A stretch of DNA of 64,000 nucleotides from Mycolicibacterium cosmeticum (GCA_016197365.1 JACPVS010000017.1:124001-188000); one strand, 5' to 3'; positions 1 through 8,154 are shown, counted from the stretch's first letter. Program-made: numbers and translations. Notes: generated by a model from the letters alone, not told the origin.

Positions 1-597
1 GACGACCAGGGCAGGGCCAGCCGCGCCGATGTCAAACAGTTCCAACAGTCCTCCCCGGCCCCGCACATCGACCTGTTCACGCAGTGCGCCATGGACTTCG
101 CTGGTGAGACCGATCTGCCGGTGTCCGCGCTCGGTGTGCAGGCTCGCACCAACACCACCACCGCAGACGGCTCCGACAACGCCGAAAAGCAGCTGATCGC
201 CGAAGCCGAAGGCGCCACCGACGACTGGTCACCGGCGTTCCGGCGCAGCATGATCCGCGCGCTGGCCATCAAGAACGATCTCGACGAGATCCCCAAGGAA
301 TACGCGAGCATCGACAGCAAGTTCCGCCCGCCGGCCTACCTGTCGCGCTCGGCGGTCGCTGATGCCGGCCTCAAGCAGCTCTCCGCCGTGCCGTGGCTGG
401 CCGAGACCGAGGTAGGCCTGGAGCTGCTCGGCCTGACCGACCAGCAGATCCAGCGGGCCATGGCACAAAAGGCCGGCGCCCAGACCAAGACGGTGATCGA
501 AATGCTGACCGGCAATTCTCCGGTCACCACCGTTCCTGAACCGGCGGCCGGCACCGCCGCCGCAGCCGCCGCCGCCCTCGGCGCCACCGGCACATGA
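1..597 (+). CDS. Phage portal protein, C-terminal part (5' end outside window)
   Basis: The frame is open from base 1 and ends at a TGA that overlaps the next start codon (ATGA, 594-597), leaving at least 198 residues. The fragment is helical and charged in the middle and ends in an Ala/Gly-rich tail, as portal C-termini often do. The portal forms the dodecameric DNA entry ring of the procapsid and joins head to tail. The call rests mainly on position: directly before a MuF-like gene, scaffold and capsid. No terminase sequence is visible, so it could also be the end of a portal fused to another head protein. Confidence 0.75.
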   Translation, partial: DDQGRASRADVKQFQQSSPAPHIDLFTQCAMDFAGETDLPVSALGVQARTNTTTADGSDNAEKQLIAEAEGATDDWSPAFRRSMIRALAIKNDLDEIPKEYASIDSKFRPPAYLSRSAVADAGLKQLSAVPWLAETEVGLELLGLTDQQIQRAMAQKAGAQTKTVIEMLTGNSPVTTVPEPAAGTAAAAAAALGATGT

Positions 598-2270
598 GCG
601 TTGCCGTAGCTGAGTTTCAGCTACTGCTGACCCAGCTGGCCGGCAACCTCGACGAGAAGATTGATCGACTGCTGTCGCGGATGGACCGCCTCGACCAGCG
701 CGAGGCCCTGGCCTTCATCACCGACGCCTACCCCGAACTCGTCACGCCGTACATCCACACGGCCGCCAACGCCACCATCGCCTACTACGCCGAACAGCCC
801 ACCACGCTCACCCGCAAGGCGTCCGCGTTCGTTCCCGTGGTCCCCGACGACCTGGTGCCTGACGGCCTCGATATCTCCGGCCGGTGGGCACTCCTGCAAT
901 CAGAGCCGATACCGGCGCTGCAAGGCTCCGCGACCCGTGCGGTGTTCAACGGTTCACGAGACACGATGGTGTTCAACGCCATCCGTGAACACGCCAAGTG
1001 GGCGCGCCACGCGTCGGCGAACGCCTGCTCGATGTGCCGTGTCATGGCCACCCGTGGCGCGATATACACCTCCGAGCGGGCCGCCACCGAGGTCGTCGGC
1101 CGCGGTGTCGAACTCACCACCGCCGACCGCCGCATGATCGCCGCCAAGCTCATGACCCGCGACGAAGCCCTCTACCGCCGGTCGCTCTACCGAGACGCCC
1201 GCCAGGCCGGCGCGGCCGGCGCGAAAGTTGGCGACACCCGTCTGAGTCTCGGCACCACCAGGGGCACCCAACAGCTGGGCGAGACCTACCACGACCGCTG
1301 CCGCTGCATCGCGGTCTGTGTCCGCCCGGGCGACACCTACGAGCCGGCCCCCTACACCGAACAGTGGGAACAGGACTACATCGATGGCGTGCGGGCCACC
1401 AGCGCGGCCGGCGACACCAAAGGCGAGCACGGCGCGATCGACCTCACCGCCGTCATCCGCCACATGGACACCGTCACCGCCGAACGGACCGCCACGGCCG
1501 CTGCCGAGAGCCGCCGCAGGGCCGACATCAATGCATGGCTCGACGCCGAGGACGACCACCTCCACGCGATCGCCTACTGGGAGAACGCAGACGCCGAACT
1601 GGCCAAGCTGTTCCCAACCGGGGACGACGAACCGGCCGAAGTCGTTGAGCCCAAACGCAAACGCGTCAAACGCCTACTGGCCGATGTCCAGCGCGAATTC
1701 AGCGACGCCATGGAGGCCGGCGACTACGACCTCGTCGACAAGCTCGCCGCCGAGATGGAACGTGTCGAGGCGCGCGACAACAAAGCCGCCGCACGTGAGG
1801 CGGAACGGGCCGCAGCGAAAGCGGCAGCGTTACGCGCGAAGTATGACCGCATGTCCGACCTGGTGGATGAGGGCTGGGACGAAGACGAGGCCGAGGCTGA
1901 GGCGTTTGGGACATCGGTCGAGGCGATTCGCCGCCGAAACTTCATGACGAAAATGCGCAGCGAGGGCCATCACGGGGACACGTTCACGGCCGTACTCAAG
2001 CAGGCGTACTACGCGCTCGCTGAGGAACAGTTCTTGCAGGCTGAGCGTGACACCAACGGCTACATGATCAAAACGCAGTATCGGGATAAGATCGGTGACC
2101 CGTCCTCGATTTGGTCGATGTCGGAACGCGACGCACGAAAGTACATGTCAGATGAACTTGCCGAATGGTTCGACCAGCACGGTCGTATCACGTTCATGGC
2201 GTACAAGCGTGCTGTTCTCGACGGTCGCGGCAACTGGCGCGATCCGATGACTCGGGACTATCTCCAGTGA
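594..2270 (+). CDS. MuF-like minor capsid / head morphogenesis protein
   Basis: This 558-residue protein starts in a 4-base overlap with the portal gene. The N-terminal 250 residues resemble the phage MuF (SPP1 gp7) fold: a helical region, then two Cys near the middle (CSMC at about residue 147) and the family's closing motif H-x-x-C-x-C (HDRCRC, near residue 230). Such proteins sit inside the procapsid on the portal and can be ejected with the DNA. The C-terminal 300 residues are highly charged and Ala/Glu/Arg-rich, probably helical, and have no domain I recognise. Position between portal and scaffold fits the standard order. Confidence 0.8.
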   Translation: MSVAVAEFQLLLTQLAGNLDEKIDRLLSRMDRLDQREALAFITDAYPELVTPYIHTAANATIAYYAEQPTTLTRKASAFVPVVPDDLVPDGLDISGRWALLQSEPIPALQGSATRAVFNGSRDTMVFNAIREHAKWARHASANACSMCRVMATRGAIYTSERAATEVVGRGVELTTADRRMIAAKLMTRDEALYRRSLYRDARQAGAAGAKVGDTRLSLGTTRGTQQLGETYHDRCRCIAVCVRPGDTYEPAPYTEQWEQDYIDGVRATSAAGDTKGEHGAIDLTAVIRHMDTVTAERTATAAAESRRRADINAWLDAEDDHLHAIAYWENADAELAKLFPTGDDEPAEVVEPKRKRVKRLLADVQREFSDAMEAGDYDLVDKLAAEMERVEARDNKAAAREAERAAAKAAALRAKYDRMSDLVDEGWDEDEAEAEAFGTSVEAIRRRNFMTKMRSEGHHGDTFTAVLKQAYYALAEEQFLQAERDTNGYMIKTQYRDKIGDPSSIWSMSERDARKYMSDELAEWFDQHGRITFMAYKRAVLDGRGNWRDPMTRDYLQ

Positions 2271-2455
2271 GCGCCTACCGCGACAAGGCTATGGCCGCAT
2301 GGCGGGAAGGTCGCGCGGCGGCCATCGGTGATAGCAACCCTTACGCCGGCACGGGCACCCAAGCCGATATGTGGATGCAGGGATACAAAGCGATGCTGTG
2401 GGCGCACATGAGTCGCAGCCCTGCATTGCAGCCGTTCATCAACAAGCCTGAATAG
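2267..2455 (+). CDS. Small RMF-like protein
   Basis: A 62-residue protein that starts at GTG 2267, inside the last codons of the MuF-like gene (GTGA overlap). It has the spacing seen in ribosome modulation factor domains: A-x-x-x-G-x-x-A-A-x-G-x-x-NPY, about eight residues, then W-x-x-GY. In bacteria RMF helps dimerise 70S ribosomes into inactive particles. Short RMF-like ORFs of unknown role occur in phage head operons, so a ribosome effect is only a possibility. The likeness rests on a few conserved positions read by eye. Confidence 0.55.
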   Translation: MSAYRDKAMAAWREGRAAAIGDSNPYAGTGTQADMWMQGYKAMLWAHMSRSPALQPFINKPE

Positions 2456-2482
2456 GCTTATCGCACAGTAAAGTTCACCGCC

Positions 2483-2611
2483 CCGCGCAACGCGGCGGCG
2501 GTAGTTGGCGTGCCACATAGTTTGGCCGCCGCGTTTCAAACCCCGGACCGCAACGGTCTAGGGCTCCTTCACCAACCCTGACCGCAACGGTCGGGACCAA
2601 CCCGGAACGGG
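2483..2611. repeat. Four triloop inverted repeats before the scaffold gene
   Basis: The 168-base gap before the scaffold gene holds four short perfect inverted repeats with 3-base loops: CCGCG-CAA-CGCGG (2483-2495), GACCG-CAA-CGGTC (2546-2558), the same GACCG-CAA-CGGTC again (2580-2592), and CCCG-GAA-CGGG (2601-2611). The arms differ while pairing is kept, which suggests that structure or dyad symmetry matters. A longer GC arm pair (about 2492-2498 with 2526-2532) can also form. These could be operators, RNA hairpins in the 5' leader of the scaffold and capsid message, or processing sites. No TANNNT or -35 box was identified with confidence. Confidence 0.6.
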
Positions 2612-2623
2612 AGTACTACACGC

Positions 2624-3259
2624 ATGTCTGAATTCAGCGCACTACCGGACACCTCCGCCGAACTGCCGGTCCACCCGGTCAACGGGTTGCGGGCCATCGG
2701 CATGGGCCGGCGCGGTCCCATCTGGCCGGTCATGGGCGGCAATGGTGAAGGCGGAGGCGAAGGCGGCGCGGCAGCCGGCGGAACCGATGATGGTCCCGAA
2801 ACGGGTACCAAAACGGACGACGGCCAGACCAAACCTCCAGAGACGATGGAGTTTTGGCGCGATCAGGCCCGCGAGCAGGAGAAGCGGGCCAAGTCCAACG
2901 CGGCAGCGGCGAAGAAACTGGCTGAGCTGGAAGAGTCGCAGAAGACTCAGGCCCAGAAGGACGCCGACAGGGTCAAGGCGGCTGAGGATGAGGTGGCCAA
3001 TGTGCCGGCCAAGGTCGCAGAAGCCCTCAAGACGCACCTGGTGGCGCTGCACAAGATCGACGCCGAGGAAGCCGAATTGTTCCTCACCGCAACCGATCCC
3101 GATCAGCTGCAAAAGCAGGTCGCCGCGCTGATCGCGAAATCAGGCAAGCGAAAGAACAGCAACTACGTGCCCAATGAGGGCAAAACCACCACCACACCCG
3201 AAGCCGATGCCGGGATGCGCGAATTCACGCGCAACCTCTTCGGCAACGGCAACCAGTAA
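2624..3259 (+). CDS. Capsid assembly scaffolding protein
   Basis: This 211-residue protein lies directly before the major capsid gene. The first 70 residues are Gly-rich and disordered. Residues 75-175 are strongly charged, Ala/Lys/Glu-rich and probably coiled coil (EKRAKSNAAAAKKLAELEES region). The C-terminus has a basic patch (KSGKRKN), typical of the capsid-binding end of scaffolds. Scaffolds guide assembly of the HK97-fold shell and are then lost or cleaved. There is no sign of a fused protease. An SD-like GGAACGGGAG precedes the ATG. Confidence 0.85.
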   Translation: MSEFSALPDTSAELPVHPVNGLRAIGMGRRGPIWPVMGGNGEGGGEGGAAAGGTDDGPETGTKTDDGQTKPPETMEFWRDQAREQEKRAKSNAAAAKKLAELEESQKTQAQKDADRVKAAEDEVANVPAKVAEALKTHLVALHKIDAEEAELFLTATDPDQLQKQVAALIAKSGKRKNSNYVPNEGKTTTTPEADAGMREFTRNLFGNGNQ

Positions 3260-3271
3260 GGAGTCATCACA

Positions 3272-4186
3272 ATGGCCGTTCTGACGAGCAACCTGCTCAA
3301 CCTCCCGGACGAGAAGCTCGATCCGTGGCTGGGCAAGGTCAAGTTCGGTTCCTCGATCGCCACCCTGTCCGCGTCGGAGCCGATGAAGTTCGGCACCGGC
3401 GAGTTCATGACCTTCGACATCGGCGAAGCCGAGTACGTCGGTGAGGGCGCGAACAAGGGTGCCTCGACGATCACGCCGACCACCAAGAAGACCAAGCCGT
3501 TCAAGTTCCACAAGACGGTGCGGTGGACCAACGAGGTCACGTGGGCCGACGAGGACCATCAGCTCAAGGTCGTCGAGCAGATCCTCGCGCTGATCCAGCC
3601 GGCACTGTCGCGGGCGCTGGACTTCGGTGTCTACCACGGCATCAACCCCACCGGTGGTGCCGCTGTGCCGGCGATGACCGAGTTCCTCTCGCAGACCACC
3701 AATTCGGTGGTGCTCGGTGCCGGCGACGCGCCCCAGGTGGTCCTGGACGCCGCCGACGAGCTGGTCTTGGGCAACCGCTACCTGCCCAAGGATCTCGCGC
3801 TGGACCCGGTCCTGGCCGGTCGGTTCGGCAAGGTCCGCACGCCCGTGGGCGCCAACGGTGACCCGATCGGGCCGAAGATGTACCCGGATCTGACCTACGC
3901 CACCGCGCCGGCCGGACTGCTGGAGAACCACCGGACCTCGGTGTCGGACACCGTGGGCGCGGTCGGCGTCGCCAACGCCGCGACCAAGGTCGTCGGGTTC
4001 GATGGCGACTTCTCCGCCATCCGGTGGGGCATCCAGCGCCAGATCGGCATGGAGATGATCGAGTACGGCGACCCGGACGGCCAGGGCGACCTCAAGCGCA
4101 ACAACCAGGTCGCATTCCGCGCCGAGGTCGTCTACGGCTGGGGCATCGCCGCGCTGCCGGCCTTCGCCAAGGTTGTGACGGCCTAA
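3272..4186 (+). CDS. Major capsid protein (HK97 fold)
   Basis: This 304-residue protein follows the scaffold by 12 bases, with a clear SD (AAGGAG). Size, position and composition match the short HK97-fold capsid proteins of mycobacterial siphoviruses. It has an N-terminal arm, a glycine/acidic loop (FGTGEFMTFDIGEAEYVGEGANKG, beginning near residue 32) and alternating strand and helix segments. The usual phage_capsid pattern of a mid-protein helix followed by a P-domain strand is present. No catalytic Lys/Asn cross-link pair could be assigned by eye. It forms the icosahedral shell. Confidence 0.88.
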   Translation: MAVLTSNLLNLPDEKLDPWLGKVKFGSSIATLSASEPMKFGTGEFMTFDIGEAEYVGEGANKGASTITPTTKKTKPFKFHKTVRWTNEVTWADEDHQLKVVEQILALIQPALSRALDFGVYHGINPTGGAAVPAMTEFLSQTTNSVVLGAGDAPQVVLDAADELVLGNRYLPKDLALDPVLAGRFGKVRTPVGANGDPIGPKMYPDLTYATAPAGLLENHRTSVSDTVGAVGVANAATKVVGFDGDFSAIRWGIQRQIGMEMIEYGDPDGQGDLKRNNQVAFRAEVVYGWGIAALPAFAKVVTA

Positions 4187-4494
4187 TGCCGCGCTACACC
4201 AACCCGGCCGGGGTGGTTGTCGACATCCCGGCCGAGCTGGCTGACCGCCTCCACGGGTACACGCCGGCCGACGATGGCACGGATGCCACGGTGGCCGCCG
4301 CCGGGACCGGAAGCGACGGCAGTGACGGAAGCGACGGTGCTTCGGACCCGAACACCAGCGCGTACACGCCGGAACAGTGGGCCGACTGGCTGGAAGCCGA
4401 AGAGGACTACCACACCATGGTGGAGACCTGGTTGGAAGCCGAAGAGGCAGCCCGCAAGACGGCCGAGCCCGCCAGTCGGACGGGTCGCAAGTAG
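4186..4494 (+). CDS. Small protein after the capsid gene (unknown head protein)
   Basis: The protein has 102 residues, and its ATG (4186) overlaps the capsid stop by one base. The first 30 residues look folded (YTNPAGVVVDIPAELADRL). A low-complexity Gly/Ser/Asp stretch follows, then an acidic helix rich in Trp and Glu with a repeated WLEAEE segment. It is in the place of small head-decoration or connector accessory proteins. I do not recognise a family, so no function is claimed. Confidence 0.7.
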   Translation: MPRYTNPAGVVVDIPAELADRLHGYTPADDGTDATVAAAGTGSDGSDGSDGASDPNTSAYTPEQWADWLEAEEDYHTMVETWLEAEEAARKTAEPASRTGRK

Positions 4495-4496
4495 CC

Positions 4497-4991
4497 ATGG
4501 CAGAACTGCTCAGCCCGGCCGACCTGGCACCGTTCGCCGAGATCGACCAGGCCAAGGCTCAGGCGATGATCGACGACGTGCTGGCGTTGGCCGGGCTGGC
4601 AGCGCCCTGCCTCGATGACGAGAACCTGGACCCCAAGAAAGCCAAGGCGGCCAAAGCCGTCCTGCGCGGTGTGGTCCTGCGGTGGAACGATTCTGGCCCC
4701 AGTGGCCGGCGCACGTCAGACGCCGAGACCGTTGGCCCATTCCAGTTCTCCGAAACCATCGACAACACCGCACGGCGCTCATTGCTGTGGCCATCGGAAA
4801 TTACACAGCTGCAAGAGATTTGCTCCGAGGAAACCGACAAGCACGCGCGTGCGTGGAGCTATGACACCGCAGGTGGCAGCAGCATCCAGCACGCCGACAC
4901 CTGCGCGGTCAACCTCGGGGCGACGTTCTGCGACTGCGGCGCCATCTACACCGGAGCAGGGCCGCTCTGGGGGCCATCCAGTGGCGATTGA
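4497..4991 (+). CDS. Head-to-tail connector (adaptor-like)
   Basis: This 164-residue protein begins two bases after the previous stop. The N-terminal half (LLSPADLAPFAEIDQAKAQ, then LALAGLAAPCL) resembles the helical gp6/gp15-type head-completion adaptor that binds under the portal. It contains several Trp residues and, near the C-terminus, a Cys-rich segment (DTCAVNLGATFCDCG). In this phage group that motif is commonly read as the end of the adaptor protein. The C-terminus overlaps the next gene by 11 bases. Function is inferred from position and the N-terminal helix pattern. Confidence 0.72.
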   Translation: MAELLSPADLAPFAEIDQAKAQAMIDDVLALAGLAAPCLDDENLDPKKAKAAKAVLRGVVLRWNDSGPSGRRTSDAETVGPFQFSETIDNTARRSLLWPSEITQLQEICSEETDKHARAWSYDTAGGSSIQHADTCAVNLGATFCDCGAIYTGAGPLWGPSSGD

Positions 4992-5349
4992 AACGGTCAC
5001 GGTCACACCGCTATTCGGCACGAATGACGACGGCGACCCGGTGCCCCCGGGTTCGCCGCTGGTGCTCACGCCGATCGCGATCGCGCCGGGCAACACCTCA
5101 CTCGCGTTCGGTCGCGGTGGTGATCAAGACTCCGTCGAGTTCACCGTGTATTTCCGGCTGACGACCTACCGGGTCGAAAACAACGCGCTGGTGCTGACTA
5201 CCACCGCCGATGTCATCGCTGATGACTACGGCATCCGGGTCCGAGGCCGCGACTGCCTGACCCGCGTGCGGGTTTGGCGATCACCGCGTACCGATCGCGG
5301 CGGCGTCGAGGTGCTCTGCCGGTCAGTAATAGGAAAGGATGCGCAATGA
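4981..5349 (+). CDS. Head-to-tail connector (stopper-like)
   Basis: A 122-residue protein that starts at GTG 4981, inside the adaptor gene. It is mainly beta: TVTVTPLFGTNDDGDPVPPGSP opens a small barrel, and the second half has regular strands ending with RVRVWRSPRTDRGGVEVLC. This composition and slot match SPP1 gp16-type stoppers that seal the portal until the tail docks. The stop overlaps the next ATG by four bases (ATGA, 5346-5349), indicating translational coupling. Confidence 0.65.
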   Translation: MAIETVTVTPLFGTNDDGDPVPPGSPLVLTPIAIAPGNTSLAFGRGGDQDSVEFTVYFRLTTYRVENNALVLTTTADVIADDYGIRVRGRDCLTRVRVWRSPRTDRGGVEVLCRSVIGKDAQ

Positions 5350-5738
5350 CGCGCGTTCAGGCCGATATTCGGTCATCGATCCGGGACTGGCTCACCAACC
5401 AGGGCACCGGCGCGGCGTTGGTGCGTCGGCGGGTGCCTGACGGGTGGACACCATCTGCCGGTTCCCTGCTGGTGGTGGCTGACGACGGCGGGCCAGGCCG
5501 GTTGCCGATCTCGTCACGGCACACGATCCGCCTGACCGCCTACGCGGCCGGCGAAACGGAAGCGCGGAACATCGCCGTGCTGGCGGCCGGCAAGCTCGCC
5601 GAATCGTCACCTCGCCCGCCCGGTGTCTCGCACATCAGCGGCGACGTGAGTGCCGTTCTCGACGGCCGCGACAAGGCCACCGGCGCCGCCCTGGCATCGG
5701 TGCTGCTGACCGCCACCGCCCGAACAGTGGAGGTATGA
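5346..5738 (+). CDS. Tail terminator protein
   Basis: This 130-residue protein has an alpha/beta pattern: helix (SSIRDWLTNQ), strand (SLLVVADDGG), strand (TIRLTAYAAGETEARNIAVL) and a C-terminal strand (ASVLLTATARTVEV). That is the layout of lambda gpU-type tail terminators, which cap the tail tube and set its length. It is coupled to the stopper gene (ATGA) and followed one base later by the next gene, in the expected place between connectors and the major tail protein. Confidence 0.7.
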   Translation: MTRVQADIRSSIRDWLTNQGTGAALVRRRVPDGWTPSAGSLLVVADDGGPGRLPISSRHTIRLTAYAAGETEARNIAVLAAGKLAESSPRPPGVSHISGDVSAVLDGRDKATGAALASVLLTATARTVEV

Positions 5739-5739
5739 C

Positions 5740-5976
5740 GTGAGTTTCGAGCTCGACCACGACGGTGCCGCAGAAGTCCTCAAGCACCTGGCCGCCCACG
5801 CGATCAACGACCTGGCCCAGAAGGTCGCTGACCACGCCGGTGAGGACGCGTTACTGGACACCTACACCACCGACCGCGCTGCGGCCTCGGTGTCGGTGCC
5901 GGCCGACCAGCAGGCCAAAGACGGCGTGCTGACCCGTGCCGCAGCTGCGGCCGGCCTCGAAATACGGCTGGCGTAG
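5740..5976 (+). CDS. Small tail-module protein, unknown
   Basis: A 78-residue protein with GTG start at 5740, one base past the preceding stop. It is helical at the N-terminus (EVLKHLAAHAINDLAQKVADHAGE) and contains the segment TDRAAASVSVPADQQAKDG. Mycobacteriophages commonly carry a small gene at this point between the terminator and the major tail protein. I know of no assigned function. It may be the counterpart of a truncated neck protein. Confidence 0.65.
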   Translation: MSFELDHDGAAEVLKHLAAHAINDLAQKVADHAGEDALLDTYTTDRAAASVSVPADQQAKDGVLTRAAAAAGLEIRLA

Positions 5977-5993
5977 TCACCACCCCGCAGTAC

Positions 5994-6017
5994 CACCCGG
6001 CCTCGTGCGGCCGGGTG
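5994..6017 (+). terminator. Strong hairpin before the major tail gene
   Basis: A perfect 9-bp inverted repeat (CACCCGGCC / GGCCGGGTG) with a 6-base loop lies in the 99-base gap. It is followed within 10 bases by a second compact dyad, GGCCCG-CC-CGGGCC. No U-tract follows, so this may be a partial terminator, an RNA stabiliser or a processing site that adjusts head versus tail expression. The major tail gene just downstream has its own good SD (GAAGGAGGG). Confidence 0.45.
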
Positions 6018-6075
6018 TCCTTGGCCCGCCCGGGCCGAACCATCATCACCACCCCTTTGAAGGAGGGACATAGCA

Positions 6076-6909
6076 ATGCCCGCAACCATCAATCCCGATG
6101 CCACCCTGATCCCGGACAAGGCCGAAGTGTGGATCGTGCTCGCCTCGGAGGTCACCTCCATCGCGACCCTGATTCCCGCCACCCCCACCGAGGACCTCTC
6201 GGCCAAGGGTTGGCTGTTCACCGGCCTCATCGACGACAAGAAGGGCGTTCCGCTCACACCGAACATCGAGGTCAAGCCCTACGACGCGTTCGGCCATCCC
6301 CAGTTCCGGGTGAAGCTGCGCAAGGGCACGCTCCAAACTGGTTTCACCGCACTGGAAAACAACGCCGCCACCCGCAAGATCGTGCTTCCCGGGTCGGCCC
6401 CGAACAAGATCGGGGCGCCCAAGGATGTCCAGATCTTCGTCCTGTACCGGTTCATCGACGAGGACATCGCCCGGGTGTGGGTGACGCTGACCAAGGCGCC
6501 CGTCGAACTCAAGAGCCACGGCGGCTTCATCGACGGTGAACTGTCGTTCGCCGAACTGGTGGTCCACCACACCACCGACGCCAACGGCGATGTTTTCCAG
6601 ATCGTCGAGGTCGAGGCACCGGGCGCGCCCGATGTCACCACGTGGGTGGTCACCCTCACCGGCGCCACCGGTGGCGACTTCACCTCTGCTATCGACGGCG
6701 GCACGCCCACCGCCGATACCGACTTCGACGCCACCAACGCCGAGTACCAGGCCGCCCTGGTGGCCCTGCTCGGCGCGGCCGGCGCCACCGTGGCCGGCAA
6801 CGCAGGCGGTCCCTACACCGTGACCCTGGCCGACCCCGGCACGCTCACGGTCGACGGCGACGGCCTCACCCCGGCCGGCGTCGCCACCATCACCGCGGTC
6901 CCTCAGTAA
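6076..6909 (+). CDS. Major tail (tube) protein with C-terminal Ig-like domain
   Basis: This 277-residue protein has a strong SD (GGAGGG). Residues 1-180 are the predicted tube domain: N-terminal strands, a middle segment KVELRKGT-like (VKLRKGTLQTGF) and VTLTKAPVELKSHGGFIDGELSFAELVV. Residues 185-277 form a separate beta domain (WVVTLTGATGGDF to GPYTVTLADPGTL) whose pattern recurs in the tail protein at 12781. It stacks as hexamers to build the tail tube. A second open frame at the 3' end could extend it by frameshifting (see findings). Confidence 0.85.
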   Translation: MPATINPDATLIPDKAEVWIVLASEVTSIATLIPATPTEDLSAKGWLFTGLIDDKKGVPLTPNIEVKPYDAFGHPQFRVKLRKGTLQTGFTALENNAATRKIVLPGSAPNKIGAPKDVQIFVLYRFIDEDIARVWVTLTKAPVELKSHGGFIDGELSFAELVVHHTTDANGDVFQIVEVEAPGAPDVTTWVVTLTGATGGDFTSAIDGGTPTADTDFDATNAEYQAALVALLGAAGATVAGNAGGPYTVTLADPGTLTVDGDGLTPAGVATITAVPQ

Positions 6910-6928
6910 CCGGACCTGGCAACGGCGG

Positions 6929-6960
6929 AGGTGGACCCATCTACCCCGGTGGGTCCACCT
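6929..6960 (+). terminator. Perfect 11-bp hairpin after the major tail gene
   Basis: AGGTGGACCCA and TGGGTCCACCT form an exact 11-bp stem around a 10-base loop, 20 bases after the tail-protein stop. There is no run of T residues. It could act as a weak terminator or an mRNA 3' stabiliser that raises tail-protein output relative to downstream genes. The same bases are also open in the -1 frame, where they encode Gly/Pro-rich residues. Confidence 0.5.
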
Positions 6961-6998
6961 TCCCAGGTCCGCAGACATTCCCGGGAGGGGCATAGCAC

Positions 6999-8096
6999 AT
7001 GACTTTCACGCGACGCACAGACTGGGTCGACCTCCCGGAGGGGGTGCCTCCGTCTCAGCACGACACACCCATCACGGCCGCCGACCTGCTGCGCTACGAA
7101 CAGGGAATCTACGCCGCCCACAACCCGAATCCCTATGTGCCACAACTGGGCCAGTGGAATACCGCCGTAGCTCGGCGTTCCGTGCGCAACCCACGCATGG
7201 TCGTCATCGGTGACTCAGCGGCCAACGAGGCTTTTGCCTGGCAGCACCAGCTGGCCGGCCGGCGCTACTTCGATCCGCAGCTGGCCGCACAGGTCGAAGG
7301 CAACATCACCGACGCGGAATTCGCCAACGGCCTGTTCAACGGCGACACCACCCGGTTCGCCGGGTTGCTCGGCCTGACCGACATCGACATCCTGTTCGGG
7401 CCCGACAGTCCCGCCGGTGATTACCGGTATGACGAAGGCCCGTGGTCGACGTGGCCGGCCGGCGCGGTCTGGTCGGATACCTACCCCGACGCGGCACCGC
7501 TGAACGCCTACCGCATCGACGACATGAACGGCGCCAACGCCCTGACCGTGCGCGCCCACAACGGGGCTGGCTACGCGTGGTTCAACGGCATCATGGGGAC
7601 CGTCGCTGCCAGGCCGCTGGATGTGATGACGCTGGCCGTGCCGGGCGTCTCAGCCAAGTGGTGGGCGACCCAGTTGACCGGAACGGCCAATGACCCCGAG
7701 GTGTGGCAGTACTCGCTGCCACGGGCACTGGTCGATGGTTTCGACCCGGATCTGATCGTCATCGCCCTGGGCGCCAACGACCTGGACAACACCGATGGTG
7801 ACGAGCTGGCCACCTTCACGGCCAACCTCGGCAGCATCATCGACGCGTGGCGCACCTTGCAGCCAGGCGCCGACATCGCTGTGCAGACCTACTGGCAGCC
7901 GACCTGGGCACCACTGCGTGACCAAACGCTGGCGGTAGCCAAAGCGAAGAACACTGCGCTGCTGGACTTCTGGCCGCTCATCCCGCCCTACTCCCAGCAT
8001 CCGAGCCTGTACGTCGACGACTACCACCTCAACACCTTCGGCCACGCGCTAGTGGCCGACATCGCCACCCGCAGCCTCGGCATCCCGCCGGCCTGA
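6999..8096 (+). CDS. Tail-associated SGNH/GDSL hydrolase
   Basis: The 365-residue protein opens with a phage-tail type motif (TPITAADLLRYEQGIY, residues 23-38). An SGNH hydrolase with all four blocks follows: block I IGDS (Ser73), block II Gly (AVPGVS), block III GAND (IALGAND) and block V D-x-x-H (DDYHLNTFG). The family includes esterases and polysaccharide deacetylases. In a virion it could deacylate cell-envelope glycolipid or polysaccharide, which is inference. Its place between the major tail protein and the chaperones is unusual. The start has SD GGGAGGGG, and no signal peptide is present. Confidence 0.85.
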   Translation: MTFTRRTDWVDLPEGVPPSQHDTPITAADLLRYEQGIYAAHNPNPYVPQLGQWNTAVARRSVRNPRMVVIGDSAANEAFAWQHQLAGRRYFDPQLAAQVEGNITDAEFANGLFNGDTTRFAGLLGLTDIDILFGPDSPAGDYRYDEGPWSTWPAGAVWSDTYPDAAPLNAYRIDDMNGANALTVRAHNGAGYAWFNGIMGTVAARPLDVMTLAVPGVSAKWWATQLTGTANDPEVWQYSLPRALVDGFDPDLIVIALGANDLDNTDGDELATFTANLGSIIDAWRTLQPGADIAVQTYWQPTWAPLRDQTLAVAKAKNTALLDFWPLIPPYSQHPSLYVDDYHLNTFGHALVADIATRSLGIPPA

Positions 8097-8154
8097 CAAC
8101 ACGTCCCCAACGTCCCAACCAAACCGCAACCCAACGCAAATAGGAGAAACGCTC

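Noticed and set aside
3140..4555. A 471-codon minus frame over the major capsid gene
   Set aside because: Antisense shadow of capsid; Arg/His/Pro-rich with no domain.
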